Shown here piece after piece: positions 34,916 to 43,715 of a stretch of DNA of 64,000 nucleotides. The notes below the pieces were generated by a model, which had not been told where the DNA came from, ran no database searches, and worked only from the letters and a program-made list of their open reading frames with translations. The position numbers and the translations under genes are program-made. Numbering within the stretch: the first letter of the stretch is position 1; the number at the start of each line of letters is the position of its first letter. Source of the DNA: Bradyrhizobium sp. S69 (lineage in GTDB: Bacteria > Pseudomonadota > Alphaproteobacteria > Rhizobiales > Xanthobacteraceae); contig NZ_LMUK01000060.1 of NCBI RefSeq assembly GCF_009766005.1, forward strand, positions 140,247 through 204,246, written 5' to 3'.

Positions 34916-35299
34916 TCAGGACAGCGGCGGACCGCGCGACTGGAAATTCGCGCGCGGGCGTTGCGGGATCGCGAGGTCCGCGACGAAGGCGGGCTCGAGG
35001 GTAACGTAGGCAAGGTCGAACGACAGAACAGGGGCAACGGCGGCAAGGCCGGCTCCGAGTGCCGCCCGCGCCATGCAGATCGGGCAGAGATCGTCGAGAT
35101 GGCCTTTGTGTTGGTCGGGTTGCCCGCCCTTGGCGTGGGAGAGCGCCGACAGCAGCACGCCGGCATTGGTCTCGCCGCCGCGAAAGCCTTCGAGGTGAAT
35201 ATGGCCGAACGACAGCGCAAGGTTAATCGCGAGCGCGAACAGCGCGAACGATGTGACCTTGCTGATTTTGGCGCGAAACCAGTTCATCCGAAAGACCAA
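34916..35299 (-). CDS. DUF2946-like small membrane protein
   Basis: 127 residues, or 123 from the second Met. One hydrophobic helix near the N-terminus (KVTSFALFALAINLALSFGH) then HIHLEGF and, further on, HLDDLCPICMARAAL: His pairs and a CPIC motif typical of DUF2946, which is often associated with copper/nickel/cobalt handling. A rival plus-strand frame in the same region lacks any family features. It probably heads the minus-strand DUF2946-DUF1007-NicO unit, divergent from riboswitch 1. Confidence 0.75.
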   Translation of the reverse strand: MVFRMNWFRAKISKVTSFALFALAINLALSFGHIHLEGFRGGETNAGVLLSALSHAKGGQPDQHKGHLDDLCPICMARAALGAGLAAVAPVLSFDLAYVTLEPAFVADLAIPQRPRANFQSRGPPLS

Positions 35300-35424
35300 A
35301 CCGAAACGACCATCGAGCTTGTAAAAACACTTCTAGACCAAGATTAGGCAGCGTGTCGAATTTTTCCAGCGCCCAACGGTTGACGCAATCGCGGCCCGAT
35401 GCCACGTTGGTTTCGGGAGTGCCT

Positions 35425-35606
35425 GCAAGGGCTAACCAAGGGAATGCGGTGCGCCGGCCTTGATCTCAGACTTGGTCCGGCAATTCCGCGGCTGCCCCCG
35501 CAACTGTAGGCGGATAGCCGACGACCATTAATACCACTGGGGATCGCAAGATCTCTGGGAAGGTGGTCCGAGGCGATGACCCGCGAGCCAGGAAACCTGC
35601 TGCCAG
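35425..35606 (+). promoter_or_regulatory. Cobalamin riboswitch 1
   Basis: Contains the conserved B12 aptamer core: GGGAATGCGGTGCG, GGCTGCCCCCGCAACTGTAG, GCGGATAGCCGACGACC, ACTGG...GGGAAGGTGG, and the B12 box GCGAGCCAGGAAACCTGC at the 3' end. About 130 bases separate it from the TonB receptor 1 start, room for an expression platform (a CGCG-rich stem after the box). Expected to shut off translation or transcription when B12 is abundant. The rest of 35300-35737 shows nothing else I can assign. Confidence 0.97.
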
Positions 35607-35737
35607 TCATAGTCACGCGCAAACGCGTCGGGCGGGGTGCTCCGGTGTCGTTGAATAGTTGTTACATCCGGCTCGGGGCGAGGTGGATGTGGCGGCAACC
35701 GCGGTGACGTATCGGCGATCGCCCACGGACGACACTC

Positions 35738-38176
35738 GTGTCAATTTCAACAGATGATGGGCGTTCGACGTCCCATTTTGCCTGCCGAGTTTTCGCGTCA
35801 GCCTCTCGTCAATTTTCCGCCAGAAGCTTGCTGCGCTGTTCGGCCGCACCGCTGGCTTTGCTCGCCTGTCTTTCGACCGGTGCCGTGCGGGCCCAGACCG
35901 CGACGCCGACCGGGCAGCCCAGCCAGCTAGGGCCGGTCGTCGTCACCGAGCCGCAGCGCAAGCCCGTCAAGCGAACTTCACCCACCGCAAAGCGCGCGTC
36001 GACATCCACGCGGGTTGCCAATCGGCACAATGGTCGGCCGGCGGCAGCAACGCCGGCGGCAACCGATGCGGCGCCGTCGCAATCGCCGCTCAACACCAAT
36101 GGCGTCGCCGCCAGCGCGAGCCGGCTTGGGCTTAACGTACGCGAGATTCCCGCGACCGTTGAGGTCATCGATCAGAACAAGATCCGCGAGCAGGGCTATC
36201 GGACCACCACGGAAGTGGCGCAAGGCGCCGTTGGCGTGACCGGTGGCGATGGACCCGGCGAGCCCGGCGCGTTCTCGATGCGCGGGTTTTCCAACAGTCA
36301 GGTCAACATCCTCTACAACGGGATCAAGATCGGGCCGCAGAACATGACCTCGCGCTACATGGACACCGCCAATCTCGACAGCGTCGAGATCCTAAAGGGG
36401 CCGGCGTCGCTGCTGTCAGGCGAGGGCGCGAGCGGCGGCGCGATCAACTTCGTCAACAAGCAGCCGACCAGCGGGCCGGTGCAAAACGAGGCGTTCTTCT
36501 CCTACGATTCGCTCAATTCCTTCCGCAGCTCCTACGGCTCCGGCGGCAGCACCAATGTACAGGGGCTGGACTATCGTTTCGACATCAGCCGTTCCCAGCT
36601 CAACGGCTTTATCGACGACACCGACACCAAGACCTTCAACGTATCAGGTCAGTTGAACTACAAGATCTCGGAAAACCTGAAGATCTGGGGCGCCATCGAA
36701 TACAAAGAGGACCATTCGAATGCCTATTGGGGCACACCTTTGGTGTCGACGGCCTATAGCGGACCCAACGCGACCCATGGAATTGTCTCCGGAACCTATG
36801 TGTCCAATGACAACGGCACCAATCTCGGCCCGGTCACGATCGATGGCCGCACGCTGACGACCAACTACAACGTCGCCAACAATTATGTGAACGCCAACGA
36901 GCTCTGGGTGCGTGGCGGCTTTGAGCTGGCGATCAACGACGAACTCACCCTGAAAAGCCAAGTCTATAATTATAGCGCGCAGCGCCAATGGCAGAACAGC
37001 GAGGTCGCGGCGTTCAACTCGCTTCTCAATATGGTCGATCGCGAACGATTTTACGTGGCGCACGATCAGGAGTTGGTCGGCAACATCACCGATCTGACAT
37101 GGAACAGCAAAATCGCCGGGATGGATAACCGGCTGGTCACGACGGTTGCCGTGAGCAATCTCGATTTCGGCCGGCCGGGTGCTGCGAACTTTCCCCATGA
37201 CGATGTGCCGCTGGTCGATCCGTGGCCCGGCCTGTACGGCGTGCTGACGACGCAGAACCAGACCGCCGTCATCAACGACCAGTCGCTGTCGTTCGAGGAT
37301 CGCCTGAAGATCACGCAGGCCTTTGCCTTGATCGGCGGCGTCCGCGTCGAAGGCATCGAGCTTGGCCGCAACTCGACCGATATCACCGGGGCGGACAAAG
37401 CGGGCTTCCCGTTCTCCAAGGACTGGACACCGGTCACCGGCCGGATCGGATATACCTGGGAGCCGATCAAGGGCATGACGTTCTACAGCCAGTATGCGAC
37501 CGGCGCCGATGTCGCCGCCAACAACATCTTTCTGCTCGCCGCCAACCAGCCGCTGAACCTGACCACGTCGCAGACCTACGAGACCGGCGTGAAGCAGTTG
37601 TTGTGGGGCGACAAGGCCGAGTGGTCGCTGTCGCTGTTCGATATCGATCGCCAGAACGTCTATGCCGCGGCCGGCGGCATGACGTTGAACATCGCGGGCC
37701 AGGAAAATGCCAAGGGCGTCGAGATCGCTGGCGCGATCAAGCCGACCACGGCCTTGAAATTCTGGGGCAATTTCGCCTTTGTCAACGCGCGCTATGCCGA
37801 CTACGAGTTTGCCGGCGGTTCGTTTTCCGGCAACACGCCGCCGAACGTGCCGGCGGTTGTCGCCAATGCCGCTGCTTCCTATCGTTTCGATACCAGATTG
37901 CCGGTCGAACTTGGCATGTCGGCGCGTTACGTCGGGGATCGCTACAATTCCGACGCCAACACAGTGATCATGAACGCCTACACCGTCGCCGACGCCTATG
38001 TCTTCGTCGACATCCCGAAATATTTCTTCCCGGCCGTCGACCAGACCCGCGTCACCTTCCGGGTGCGCAATCTGTTCAACCGGGAATACGCGGCCTGGGG
38101 CGATCCGTTCTATCCCGACCAGATCCTGCTTGGCGCGCCGCGGACTTATGAATTAGCCGCGGCGTTCAAATGGTAA
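35738..38176 (+). CDS. TonB-dependent outer-membrane receptor 1 (corrinoid/cobalt-related)
   Basis: 812 residues from a GTG. Signal peptide with a basic run and hydrophobic core ending TGAVRAQ; TonB-box-like VVVTEPQ soon after. Plug domain contains GFSNSQVNILYNGIKIGP, DSVEILKGPASLLSGEGASG and INFVNKQPT; the barrel ends in an aromatic residue (AAFKW), as needed for BAM insertion. The overall pattern is of the siderophore-receptor class, but a B12 riboswitch directly upstream argues for a corrinoid or cobalt-complex ligand. Followed 10 bases later by the PepSY gene. Confidence 0.93.
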   Translation: MSISTDDGRSTSHFACRVFASASRQFSARSLLRCSAAPLALLACLSTGAVRAQTATPTGQPSQLGPVVVTEPQRKPVKRTSPTAKRASTSTRVANRHNGRPAAATPAATDAAPSQSPLNTNGVAASASRLGLNVREIPATVEVIDQNKIREQGYRTTTEVAQGAVGVTGGDGPGEPGAFSMRGFSNSQVNILYNGIKIGPQNMTSRYMDTANLDSVEILKGPASLLSGEGASGGAINFVNKQPTSGPVQNEAFFSYDSLNSFRSSYGSGGSTNVQGLDYRFDISRSQLNGFIDDTDTKTFNVSGQLNYKISENLKIWGAIEYKEDHSNAYWGTPLVSTAYSGPNATHGIVSGTYVSNDNGTNLGPVTIDGRTLTTNYNVANNYVNANELWVRGGFELAINDELTLKSQVYNYSAQRQWQNSEVAAFNSLLNMVDRERFYVAHDQELVGNITDLTWNSKIAGMDNRLVTTVAVSNLDFGRPGAANFPHDDVPLVDPWPGLYGVLTTQNQTAVINDQSLSFEDRLKITQAFALIGGVRVEGIELGRNSTDITGADKAGFPFSKDWTPVTGRIGYTWEPIKGMTFYSQYATGADVAANNIFLLAANQPLNLTTSQTYETGVKQLLWGDKAEWSLSLFDIDRQNVYAAAGGMTLNIAGQENAKGVEIAGAIKPTTALKFWGNFAFVNARYADYEFAGGSFSGNTPPNVPAVVANAAASYRFDTRLPVELGMSARYVGDRYNSDANTVIMNAYTVADAYVFVDIPKYFFPAVDQTRVTFRVRNLFNREYAAWGDPFYPDQILLGAPRTYELAAAFKW

Positions 38177-38186
38177 GCGCCACATT

Positions 38187-39653
38187 ATGAAAGCCCTCGT
38201 TCTGCTGCACCGCTGGCTTGGCGTCGGCTTTTGCCTGCTGTTTGCGATGTGGTTTGCGAGCGGCATCGTGATGCATTTCGTGCCGTTTCCGGCGTTGACG
38301 GAAGCGGCGCGTTTCGCAGGCCTGCGGGGAATCGATGTTTCGCGGGTTCGCCACGGCCCGGACGAGGCTGTTGTCGCGAGCCATATCGATGGCGCGCGGC
38401 GGGTTCGTTTGATCCAGCGCCCCGACGGCCCGGTTTACATCGTGACCGGCGCGTCGAAGCCCGCGGCGGTTCGCGCCGACGATCTTTCCGCCGCCGCTGT
38501 CACGTCGGATCAGCTTGCATTGGCTATCGCTCAAGCCCATGCGCGCCAAAATCGTATCGACGCGACGCACGCCATCGTTGCCTCCGTTGCGGATTACGAT
38601 CAATGGAGCGTGCCCAACGGCTATGACGAACACCGGCCGCTTTTTCGTGTGGCGTTGTCCGATCCGTCGGGCATCGAGCTCTACGTCTCTTCCGCGACCG
38701 GTGAGGTCGTGCTCGACACCACGCGTTACCAGCGGGCCTGGAATTATCCCGGCAGCGTGGTGCACTGGATTTACCCGACCGTTCTGCGCCGCAATTGGGC
38801 GGCCTGGGACAAAGTCGTGTGGACGCTTTCCTTAGGTGCGCTGGTCGCGGCGGTGACGGGAGCCGTGCTTGGCGTGATCAGGCTGCGGCTTTCGCGCGTC
38901 GGCCTCGGATCGCCGTTTCGCGGCTGGCACGCCTGGCATCACATCCTCGGTCTGTTCACCGCGACATTCGTGGTGACCTGGATATTCAGCGGCTGGCTGT
39001 CGATGGACCATGGCCTGTTGTTTTCGCGCGGCCGGTTGTCCGACACGGAAGCCGCGACGATCGCGCGAACGCCGGATTGGAACGGCATTGCCGGCGACGC
39101 ACGTTCCATCGCAAAATCCGCCAAAGAGGTCGAATGGTTCGCCTTCGGCGAGCGCTTTTACAAACGCGAGCGAACGGGTGTCGATTCGCAGTCGATTGCG
39201 GCGATCCGCCCCGATCCGCGAAATCCGCAAGCAGCTCGTTCCTATCTGAGCGCCGAAGAGGTCGATGGCGTTATCCAGCGCATCGCGTCGAACTGTGCGG
39301 CGCCCGTCGTGGTCGACGCGAGCGACCATTATCCGGCCGCCTCGCTGATCCCAGGTGCGCCGGTCTATCGGTCGGTCTGTGGCGATGTCTGGTTTCAGGT
39401 CGATGGCGCGACCGGTCGCGTGATGGAGCGGCTCGATTCGTCGCGCCGGGCTTACCGGTGGGCCTACACCGCCCTGCACACGCTGGATTTTCCGATACTG
39501 TCCGCCCATCCGACGGTGAGAAGCATGCTGATCGTGGTGTTATGCGCTATTGGATTTCTATTTTCGGTGACCGGAGCCGTGATCGGCTGGCGCCGACTGC
39601 GATTCCATTTTCCGGCGCAAGGCGTAGCCCTGAAATCAAAGGTGGTTCCGTGA
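38187..39653 (+). CDS. PepSY domain inner-membrane protein
   Basis: 488 residues with about four membrane helices: one at the N-terminus (LHRWLGVGFCLLFAMWFASG), one pair around TLSLGALVAAVTGAVLGVIR, FTATFVVTWIFSGWLSMDHG and a last one SMLIVVLCAIGFLFSVTG. Two periplasmic PepSY-type stretches (GIELYVSSATGEVVLD; VWFQVDGATGRVMERLDS) lie between. Proteins of this type are often encoded with TonB siderophore receptors and are thought to take part in reduction or release of the imported complex. Located between the B12-controlled receptor and the cobalt permease, it may play such a role for a cobalt complex. Confidence 0.9.
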   Translation: MKALVLLHRWLGVGFCLLFAMWFASGIVMHFVPFPALTEAARFAGLRGIDVSRVRHGPDEAVVASHIDGARRVRLIQRPDGPVYIVTGASKPAAVRADDLSAAAVTSDQLALAIAQAHARQNRIDATHAIVASVADYDQWSVPNGYDEHRPLFRVALSDPSGIELYVSSATGEVVLDTTRYQRAWNYPGSVVHWIYPTVLRRNWAAWDKVVWTLSLGALVAAVTGAVLGVIRLRLSRVGLGSPFRGWHAWHHILGLFTATFVVTWIFSGWLSMDHGLLFSRGRLSDTEAATIARTPDWNGIAGDARSIAKSAKEVEWFAFGERFYKRERTGVDSQSIAAIRPDPRNPQAARSYLSAEEVDGVIQRIASNCAAPVVVDASDHYPAASLIPGAPVYRSVCGDVWFQVDGATGRVMERLDSSRRAYRWAYTALHTLDFPILSAHPTVRSMLIVVLCAIGFLFSVTGAVIGWRRLRFHFPAQGVALKSKVVP

Positions 39654-40699
39654 GATCGATTGTCCCGACAGCCGAACCCGAACTGCTGGGCTTTCGCAGC
39701 CGGATCGCTGGCATCTATGCCTTTCTGGTGGCCGCCAATCTGGGGGCCTGGATCTGGGCGTTGGTGGCCTTTGCCCATCAGCCAGTCCTGATCGGCACCG
39801 CGGTGCTGGCCTACAGCCTCGGACTTCGGCATGCGATCGATGCCGACCACATTGCCGCGATCGACAATGTCACGCGCAAGCTGATGCAGGAAGGCAAGCG
39901 GCCGGTCGCGGTCGGCTTTTTCTTCGCGCTGGGGCATTCGACCGTTGTCGTGGTCGCGTCCGTCGCGGTGGCGATGACAGCGAACGCGCTGAGCGAAGGA
40001 TTGGCCTCCTACCGCGAGATTGGCGGCGTCATCGGGACATCGGCGTCGGCGTTGTTTCTGTTCATCATCGCGATCGCCAATCTGATCGTGCTGCGCGGCG
40101 TCTACCAGGCGTTTCGGCTGGCCGAGCGCGGCGATCACGTCACCGAAGAGCAGATCGATTCGCTGCTGCAACAGCGCGGTTGGCTGGCGCGGCTGTTCCG
40201 GCCGCTGTTTCGCTTCGTCTCGCAGAGCTGGCATCTTTATCCGATCGGGCTGTTGTTCGCGCTCGGCTTCGAGACCGCCAGCGAGATCAGCCTGTTCGGC
40301 CTCTCGGCGCAGGCGTCGAATTCGGTATCGAGCTGGTCGCTGCTGATTTTCCCGGCGCTGTTCGCCGCCGGCATGACGCTGGTCGACACCACGGACGGCG
40401 TATTGATGCTCGGCGCCTATGGCTGGGCTTATCGCAATCCGATGCGCAAACTGTTCTACAATCTCACCATCACATCGGTATCGGTGCTGGTGGCATTGGT
40501 GGTCGGCGGCATCGAAACGCTCGGCCTGATCGGCGATCAATTCGATTTGCACGGCGTGTTCTGGGATGCGATCTCCAACCTCAACAGCAATTTCGGCGCG
40601 TTGGGTTATGGCATCGTCGGACTGTTCGTCGTGAGCTGGGGTGTGTCGTATCTGATCTATCGTTTCAAGGGATATGATCTTAGTCCGCGCGCGGAATGA
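39650..40699 (+). CDS. hoxN: NiCoT-family high-affinity nickel/cobalt permease
   Basis: 349 residues. The reading frame is open far upstream but the natural start is the GTG that overlaps the PepSY stop (GTGA, 39650-39653). Family signatures are LGLRHAIDADHIAAIDNVTR (the HX4DH metal motif), LGFETASEISLF, and GMTLVDTTDGVLMLGAYGWA. Predicted eight membrane helices. Imports Co2+ (and/or Ni2+); given the B12 riboswitch two genes upstream, cobalt is the natural cargo, feeding CobN-dependent insertion into the corrin. Symbol reflects the family only; nicT-type names are equally fair. Confidence 0.95.
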   Translation: MRSIVPTAEPELLGFRSRIAGIYAFLVAANLGAWIWALVAFAHQPVLIGTAVLAYSLGLRHAIDADHIAAIDNVTRKLMQEGKRPVAVGFFFALGHSTVVVVASVAVAMTANALSEGLASYREIGGVIGTSASALFLFIIAIANLIVLRGVYQAFRLAERGDHVTEEQIDSLLQQRGWLARLFRPLFRFVSQSWHLYPIGLLFALGFETASEISLFGLSAQASNSVSSWSLLIFPALFAAGMTLVDTTDGVLMLGAYGWAYRNPMRKLFYNLTITSVSVLVALVVGGIETLGLIGDQFDLHGVFWDAISNLNSNFGALGYGIVGLFVVSWGVSYLIYRFKGYDLSPRAE

Positions 40700-40778
40700 T
40701 CTTGCGGCGAGACAATTGGTACGCCGCTGATTCAACGGTTGACGCGGTTAGGATCCGATGCCACTTTCGTAATCGGTA

Positions 40779-40956
40779 GTGCTCGCAAGGGCTAACCAAG
40801 GGAATGCGGTGCGTTTGTTCCGACAGACAATTCCGCGGCTGCCCCCGCAACTGTAGGCGGATAGCCGACGACCAGTTAAAACCACTGGAGACCGATACGT
40901 CTCTGGGAAGGTGGTCCGAGGTGATAACCCGCGAGCCAGGAAACCTGCTGCCGGTC
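40779..40956 (+). promoter_or_regulatory. Cobalamin riboswitch 2
   Basis: Same core as riboswitch 1, with long identical runs, including GCAAGGGCTAACCAAGGGAA, GGCTGCCCCCGCAACTGTAG and GCGAGCCAGGAAACCTGCTG. The following ~130 bases to TonB receptor 2 also resemble the riboswitch 1 platform (GCGGGGTGCTCCG, GCGGCAACCGCGGTGACG). The rest of 40700-41089 holds nothing else that I recognise. Confidence 0.97.
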
Positions 40957-41089
40957 ATTGTCACGCGCGAACGCGTCGGCGGGGTGCTCCGATGTGGCGA
41001 GAGTAGCTTGCTATACCTGCCAGGGGGCGAAGGCAGTCTGTAGCGGCAACCGCGGTGACGGTTAGGCGTTCGCCGTCGGGACTATCATC

Positions 41090-43558
41090 TTGTCAAATTC
41101 TGAAGTTGATCGGCGCGCTGCGCCGATATTCGTGCGTGGGCACCTGCTTGCGGTTGAGTGCGCGCGCGGTTTGCGTTCGAGGGCTGCGCCGCTCAGCCTG
41201 CTTGCACTATTTTCGTCTGTCGCGGTCACCCCGGGCATGGCGCAAACGACGGCGCCAAGCAATTCCAGCACGATCGAGCCCGTGATCGTCGGGCAACCGA
41301 AACGCAAGCCCGCAAAGCGCGTGCCGGCAGAGACGAGCCATCCCGGCCAACACGCTCGTGTCGGCGGTCGCACCCGCGCAGCGACAGCCAAGCCCGCTCC
41401 AGGTCCCGCGCCTGCCGTGGCCGAAGCGCCGCGAACCCCACTCAACAGCAATGGGGTGGCGGCCAGCGCGAGCCGGCTCGGCCTCACCGTCCGCGAGACG
41501 CCGGCCTCCGTCGAAATCGTCGACCAGCAGAAGATGCAGCAGGAGGGTTATCGAACCACGACGGAAGCCGCGCAAGGCGCGGTCGGTGTGCTGTCCGGGG
41601 ATGCTGCGGGCGCGCCGGCCGGGTTCTCGATGCGAGGCTTCACCGGTAGCTCCATCAACACCCTCTACAACGGAATCTGGATCGGTCCGCAGGATATCAC
41701 CTCACGCGTGATGGACAGTTCGAATCTCGACCGTGTCGAGTTCCTGAAAGGTCCGTCATCCCTGATGTCCGGGCTGGATGCGATCGGCGGCTCGGTCAAC
41801 TACGTCAACAAGCAGCCGACCACGGGAGCGATCAAGAACGAACTGGATACCTCGATCGATTCGCTGGGCACCTATCGCACCCATTTCGGTTCGGGCGGCA
41901 GCTCGGCGATTGAGGGACTGGATTATCGGGTCGATCTCAGCCAGTCCAAAGCCGTCAGCTTCATCGACGGCGACTACGAGAATCTTTCGAATTTCTCGGG
42001 GCAACTGAACTATCGGATATCCGATACGTTCAAGGTGTTCGGGGCGATCGAGTACAAGAACGATCAAGGTCATGCCTATTGGGGCACGCCGCTGGTGCCG
42101 ACCTCGTTCTCCGGTCCGTTTTCCAAGGGCGGCGTGGTGTCGGGCAGCGCACTCAACACGTTCGACGGCGTCTCCGTCATCGCACCGGTAACTGTGGATT
42201 CGCGTACCCTGACCACTAATTACAATGTGGCCGACAATTCCGTCGGGGCTCACGAACTTTGGCTGCGCAGCGGATTCGAATGGGCGCTGAGCCCCGACAT
42301 CACGGTCAAGAACCAGGTCTACGACTACCACGCCCAACGGCACTGGTTCGACAGCGAGACCTACGCCTTCGATCTCGCTACCTCTACCATCGACCGCGAT
42401 CGGTTTTTCGTCGACCACAATCAGCATGTCTTTGGCGACAACACCGACGTGGTCTGGAACAGCTCGTTCTTCGGCATGGAGAACCGTCTGGCGGCCCAAC
42501 TTCAGGTCAGCCGCAACGACATCAAGTTCACCGAGGAGGGCGGAGACACTTACCCGGCGGATACGGTTTCCGTGCTCAATCCGGTTGCAGGGGTGTACGA
42601 TGTGCCGACCGGTCCGCCTTTGTCCGACATCCGAAACAACCATCTCGACACCCTAGCCGGATCGATCGAAGATCGTCTCAAGCTGACCCCGATGTTCGCC
42701 CTGATCGGCGGCGTCAGGGTTGACGACTTCACCCTGCAACGCGACGGCATCAATTTCGATGGCTCCATTCCCGGCGGGCAACCTTTCACCAAGACCTGGC
42801 AGCCGGTGTCCTATCGCGCGGCCTATACGTTCGAACCGATCAAGAACCTGGTTTTCTATAGCATGTATGCCACCGCGTACGATCCGGCGGCGGCCGGCTT
42901 GTTCTCGCTGACCCCCGGAACGTCGCTGGAACTGACCAGCTCCCGGATCTACGAGAGCGGCGTCAAGCAATTGTTCTGGGGCGGCCGGGCGGAATGGACA
43001 CTCGCGGCCTATGACATCCTGAGAAACAATGTCTACGTGCAGATCAATGATACGACATCGACGTTGGCCGGCGCGATCAGGACCAAAGGCCTCGAACTAT
43101 CGGGCGCGATAAATCCGATCGACCCCGTCAAGCTCTGGGTCAATGTCGCGGTGACGCAGTCCCGCTATGAAAACTTTGTGCTCAACGGCCTGGATGTGAG
43201 CGGCAACACGCCGTCGAACGTGGCGCCTGTCATCGTCAACGCCGGGGCTTCCTATCGCTTCAACGACTGGCGCTGGCCGGTCGAGATCGGCGGCTCCGTT
43301 CGCCATGTCGGAAATCGATTCCTGTATGAGGACGATGCGACCACGATGAACGCCTACACCACCGCCGATCTGTACGCCTTCGTTGACATCGCGAAGCGCG
43401 ATCTGCCGTGGCAGGGCGTCGATTCGATGCGGGTCAGATTCAGGGTGCGTAACATCACCAACGCCGTGTATGCCGCATGGTCCGATCCCGGTTATCCCGA
43501 CCAGGTGTATCTTCGCGCGCCACGAACCTACGAACTATCCGCGTCGGCCAAGTGGTGA
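41090..43558 (+). CDS. TonB-dependent outer-membrane receptor 2
   Basis: 822 residues from a TTG start; no better in-frame ATG is near. Strongly similar to receptor 1 through the plug: NGVAASASRLGLTVRETPAS, SIDSLGTYRTHFGSGGSS and INTLYNGIWIGP match with few changes. Signal peptide ends VTPGMAQ; VIVGQPKRKP takes the TonB-box position. Ends in SASAKW. Under its own B12 riboswitch, with no gene following in the same direction. A duplicate that may prefer a different corrinoid or metallophore. Confidence 0.92.
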   Translation: MSNSEVDRRAAPIFVRGHLLAVECARGLRSRAAPLSLLALFSSVAVTPGMAQTTAPSNSSTIEPVIVGQPKRKPAKRVPAETSHPGQHARVGGRTRAATAKPAPGPAPAVAEAPRTPLNSNGVAASASRLGLTVRETPASVEIVDQQKMQQEGYRTTTEAAQGAVGVLSGDAAGAPAGFSMRGFTGSSINTLYNGIWIGPQDITSRVMDSSNLDRVEFLKGPSSLMSGLDAIGGSVNYVNKQPTTGAIKNELDTSIDSLGTYRTHFGSGGSSAIEGLDYRVDLSQSKAVSFIDGDYENLSNFSGQLNYRISDTFKVFGAIEYKNDQGHAYWGTPLVPTSFSGPFSKGGVVSGSALNTFDGVSVIAPVTVDSRTLTTNYNVADNSVGAHELWLRSGFEWALSPDITVKNQVYDYHAQRHWFDSETYAFDLATSTIDRDRFFVDHNQHVFGDNTDVVWNSSFFGMENRLAAQLQVSRNDIKFTEEGGDTYPADTVSVLNPVAGVYDVPTGPPLSDIRNNHLDTLAGSIEDRLKLTPMFALIGGVRVDDFTLQRDGINFDGSIPGGQPFTKTWQPVSYRAAYTFEPIKNLVFYSMYATAYDPAAAGLFSLTPGTSLELTSSRIYESGVKQLFWGGRAEWTLAAYDILRNNVYVQINDTTSTLAGAIRTKGLELSGAINPIDPVKLWVNVAVTQSRYENFVLNGLDVSGNTPSNVAPVIVNAGASYRFNDWRWPVEIGGSVRHVGNRFLYEDDATTMNAYTTADLYAFVDIAKRDLPWQGVDSMRVRFRVRNITNAVYAAWSDPGYPDQVYLRAPRTYELSASAKW

Positions 43559-43598
43559 AGTTGCGCGCGTTCTAAAGCAGGATGAGAGAAGGTTGAAT

Positions 43599-43680
43599 CG
43601 TCATTGCAAGCGAAGCGAAGCAATCCATAGCGTCAAACGAAGAATGGATTGCTTCGTCGCTGTTGCTCCTCGCAATGACG
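43599..43680. repeat. Palindromic intergenic repeat (GTCATTGCAAGCGAAG type)
   Basis: Arms CGTCATTGCAAGCGAAGC...AGCAATCCAT and ATGGATTGCTTCG...CTCGCAATGACG are inverted. This sequence type is widespread in Bradyrhizobium-like genomes (recalled). It sits between the convergent TonB receptor 2 and cobA genes and may form a bidirectional terminator. Confidence 0.8.
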
Positions 43681-43715
43681 GCTTAGTCGGTGATCGAACC
43701 TCATCTCATCACGTT

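Noticed and set aside
34835..35347. 170-codon plus-strand frame opposite the DUF2946-like gene
   Set aside because: No family features; the minus-strand frame has a membrane helix, HIH and CPIC motifs.
35340..35424. A further riboswitch or RNA upstream of riboswitch 1
   Set aside because: Similar sequence precedes riboswitch 2 (CAACGGTTGACGC), but it looks like duplicated promoter DNA rather than a second aptamer.
38795..39649. Upstream extension of the NiCoT permease frame
   Set aside because: It overlaps the PepSY gene in another frame; permease homology begins after the GTG at 39650.
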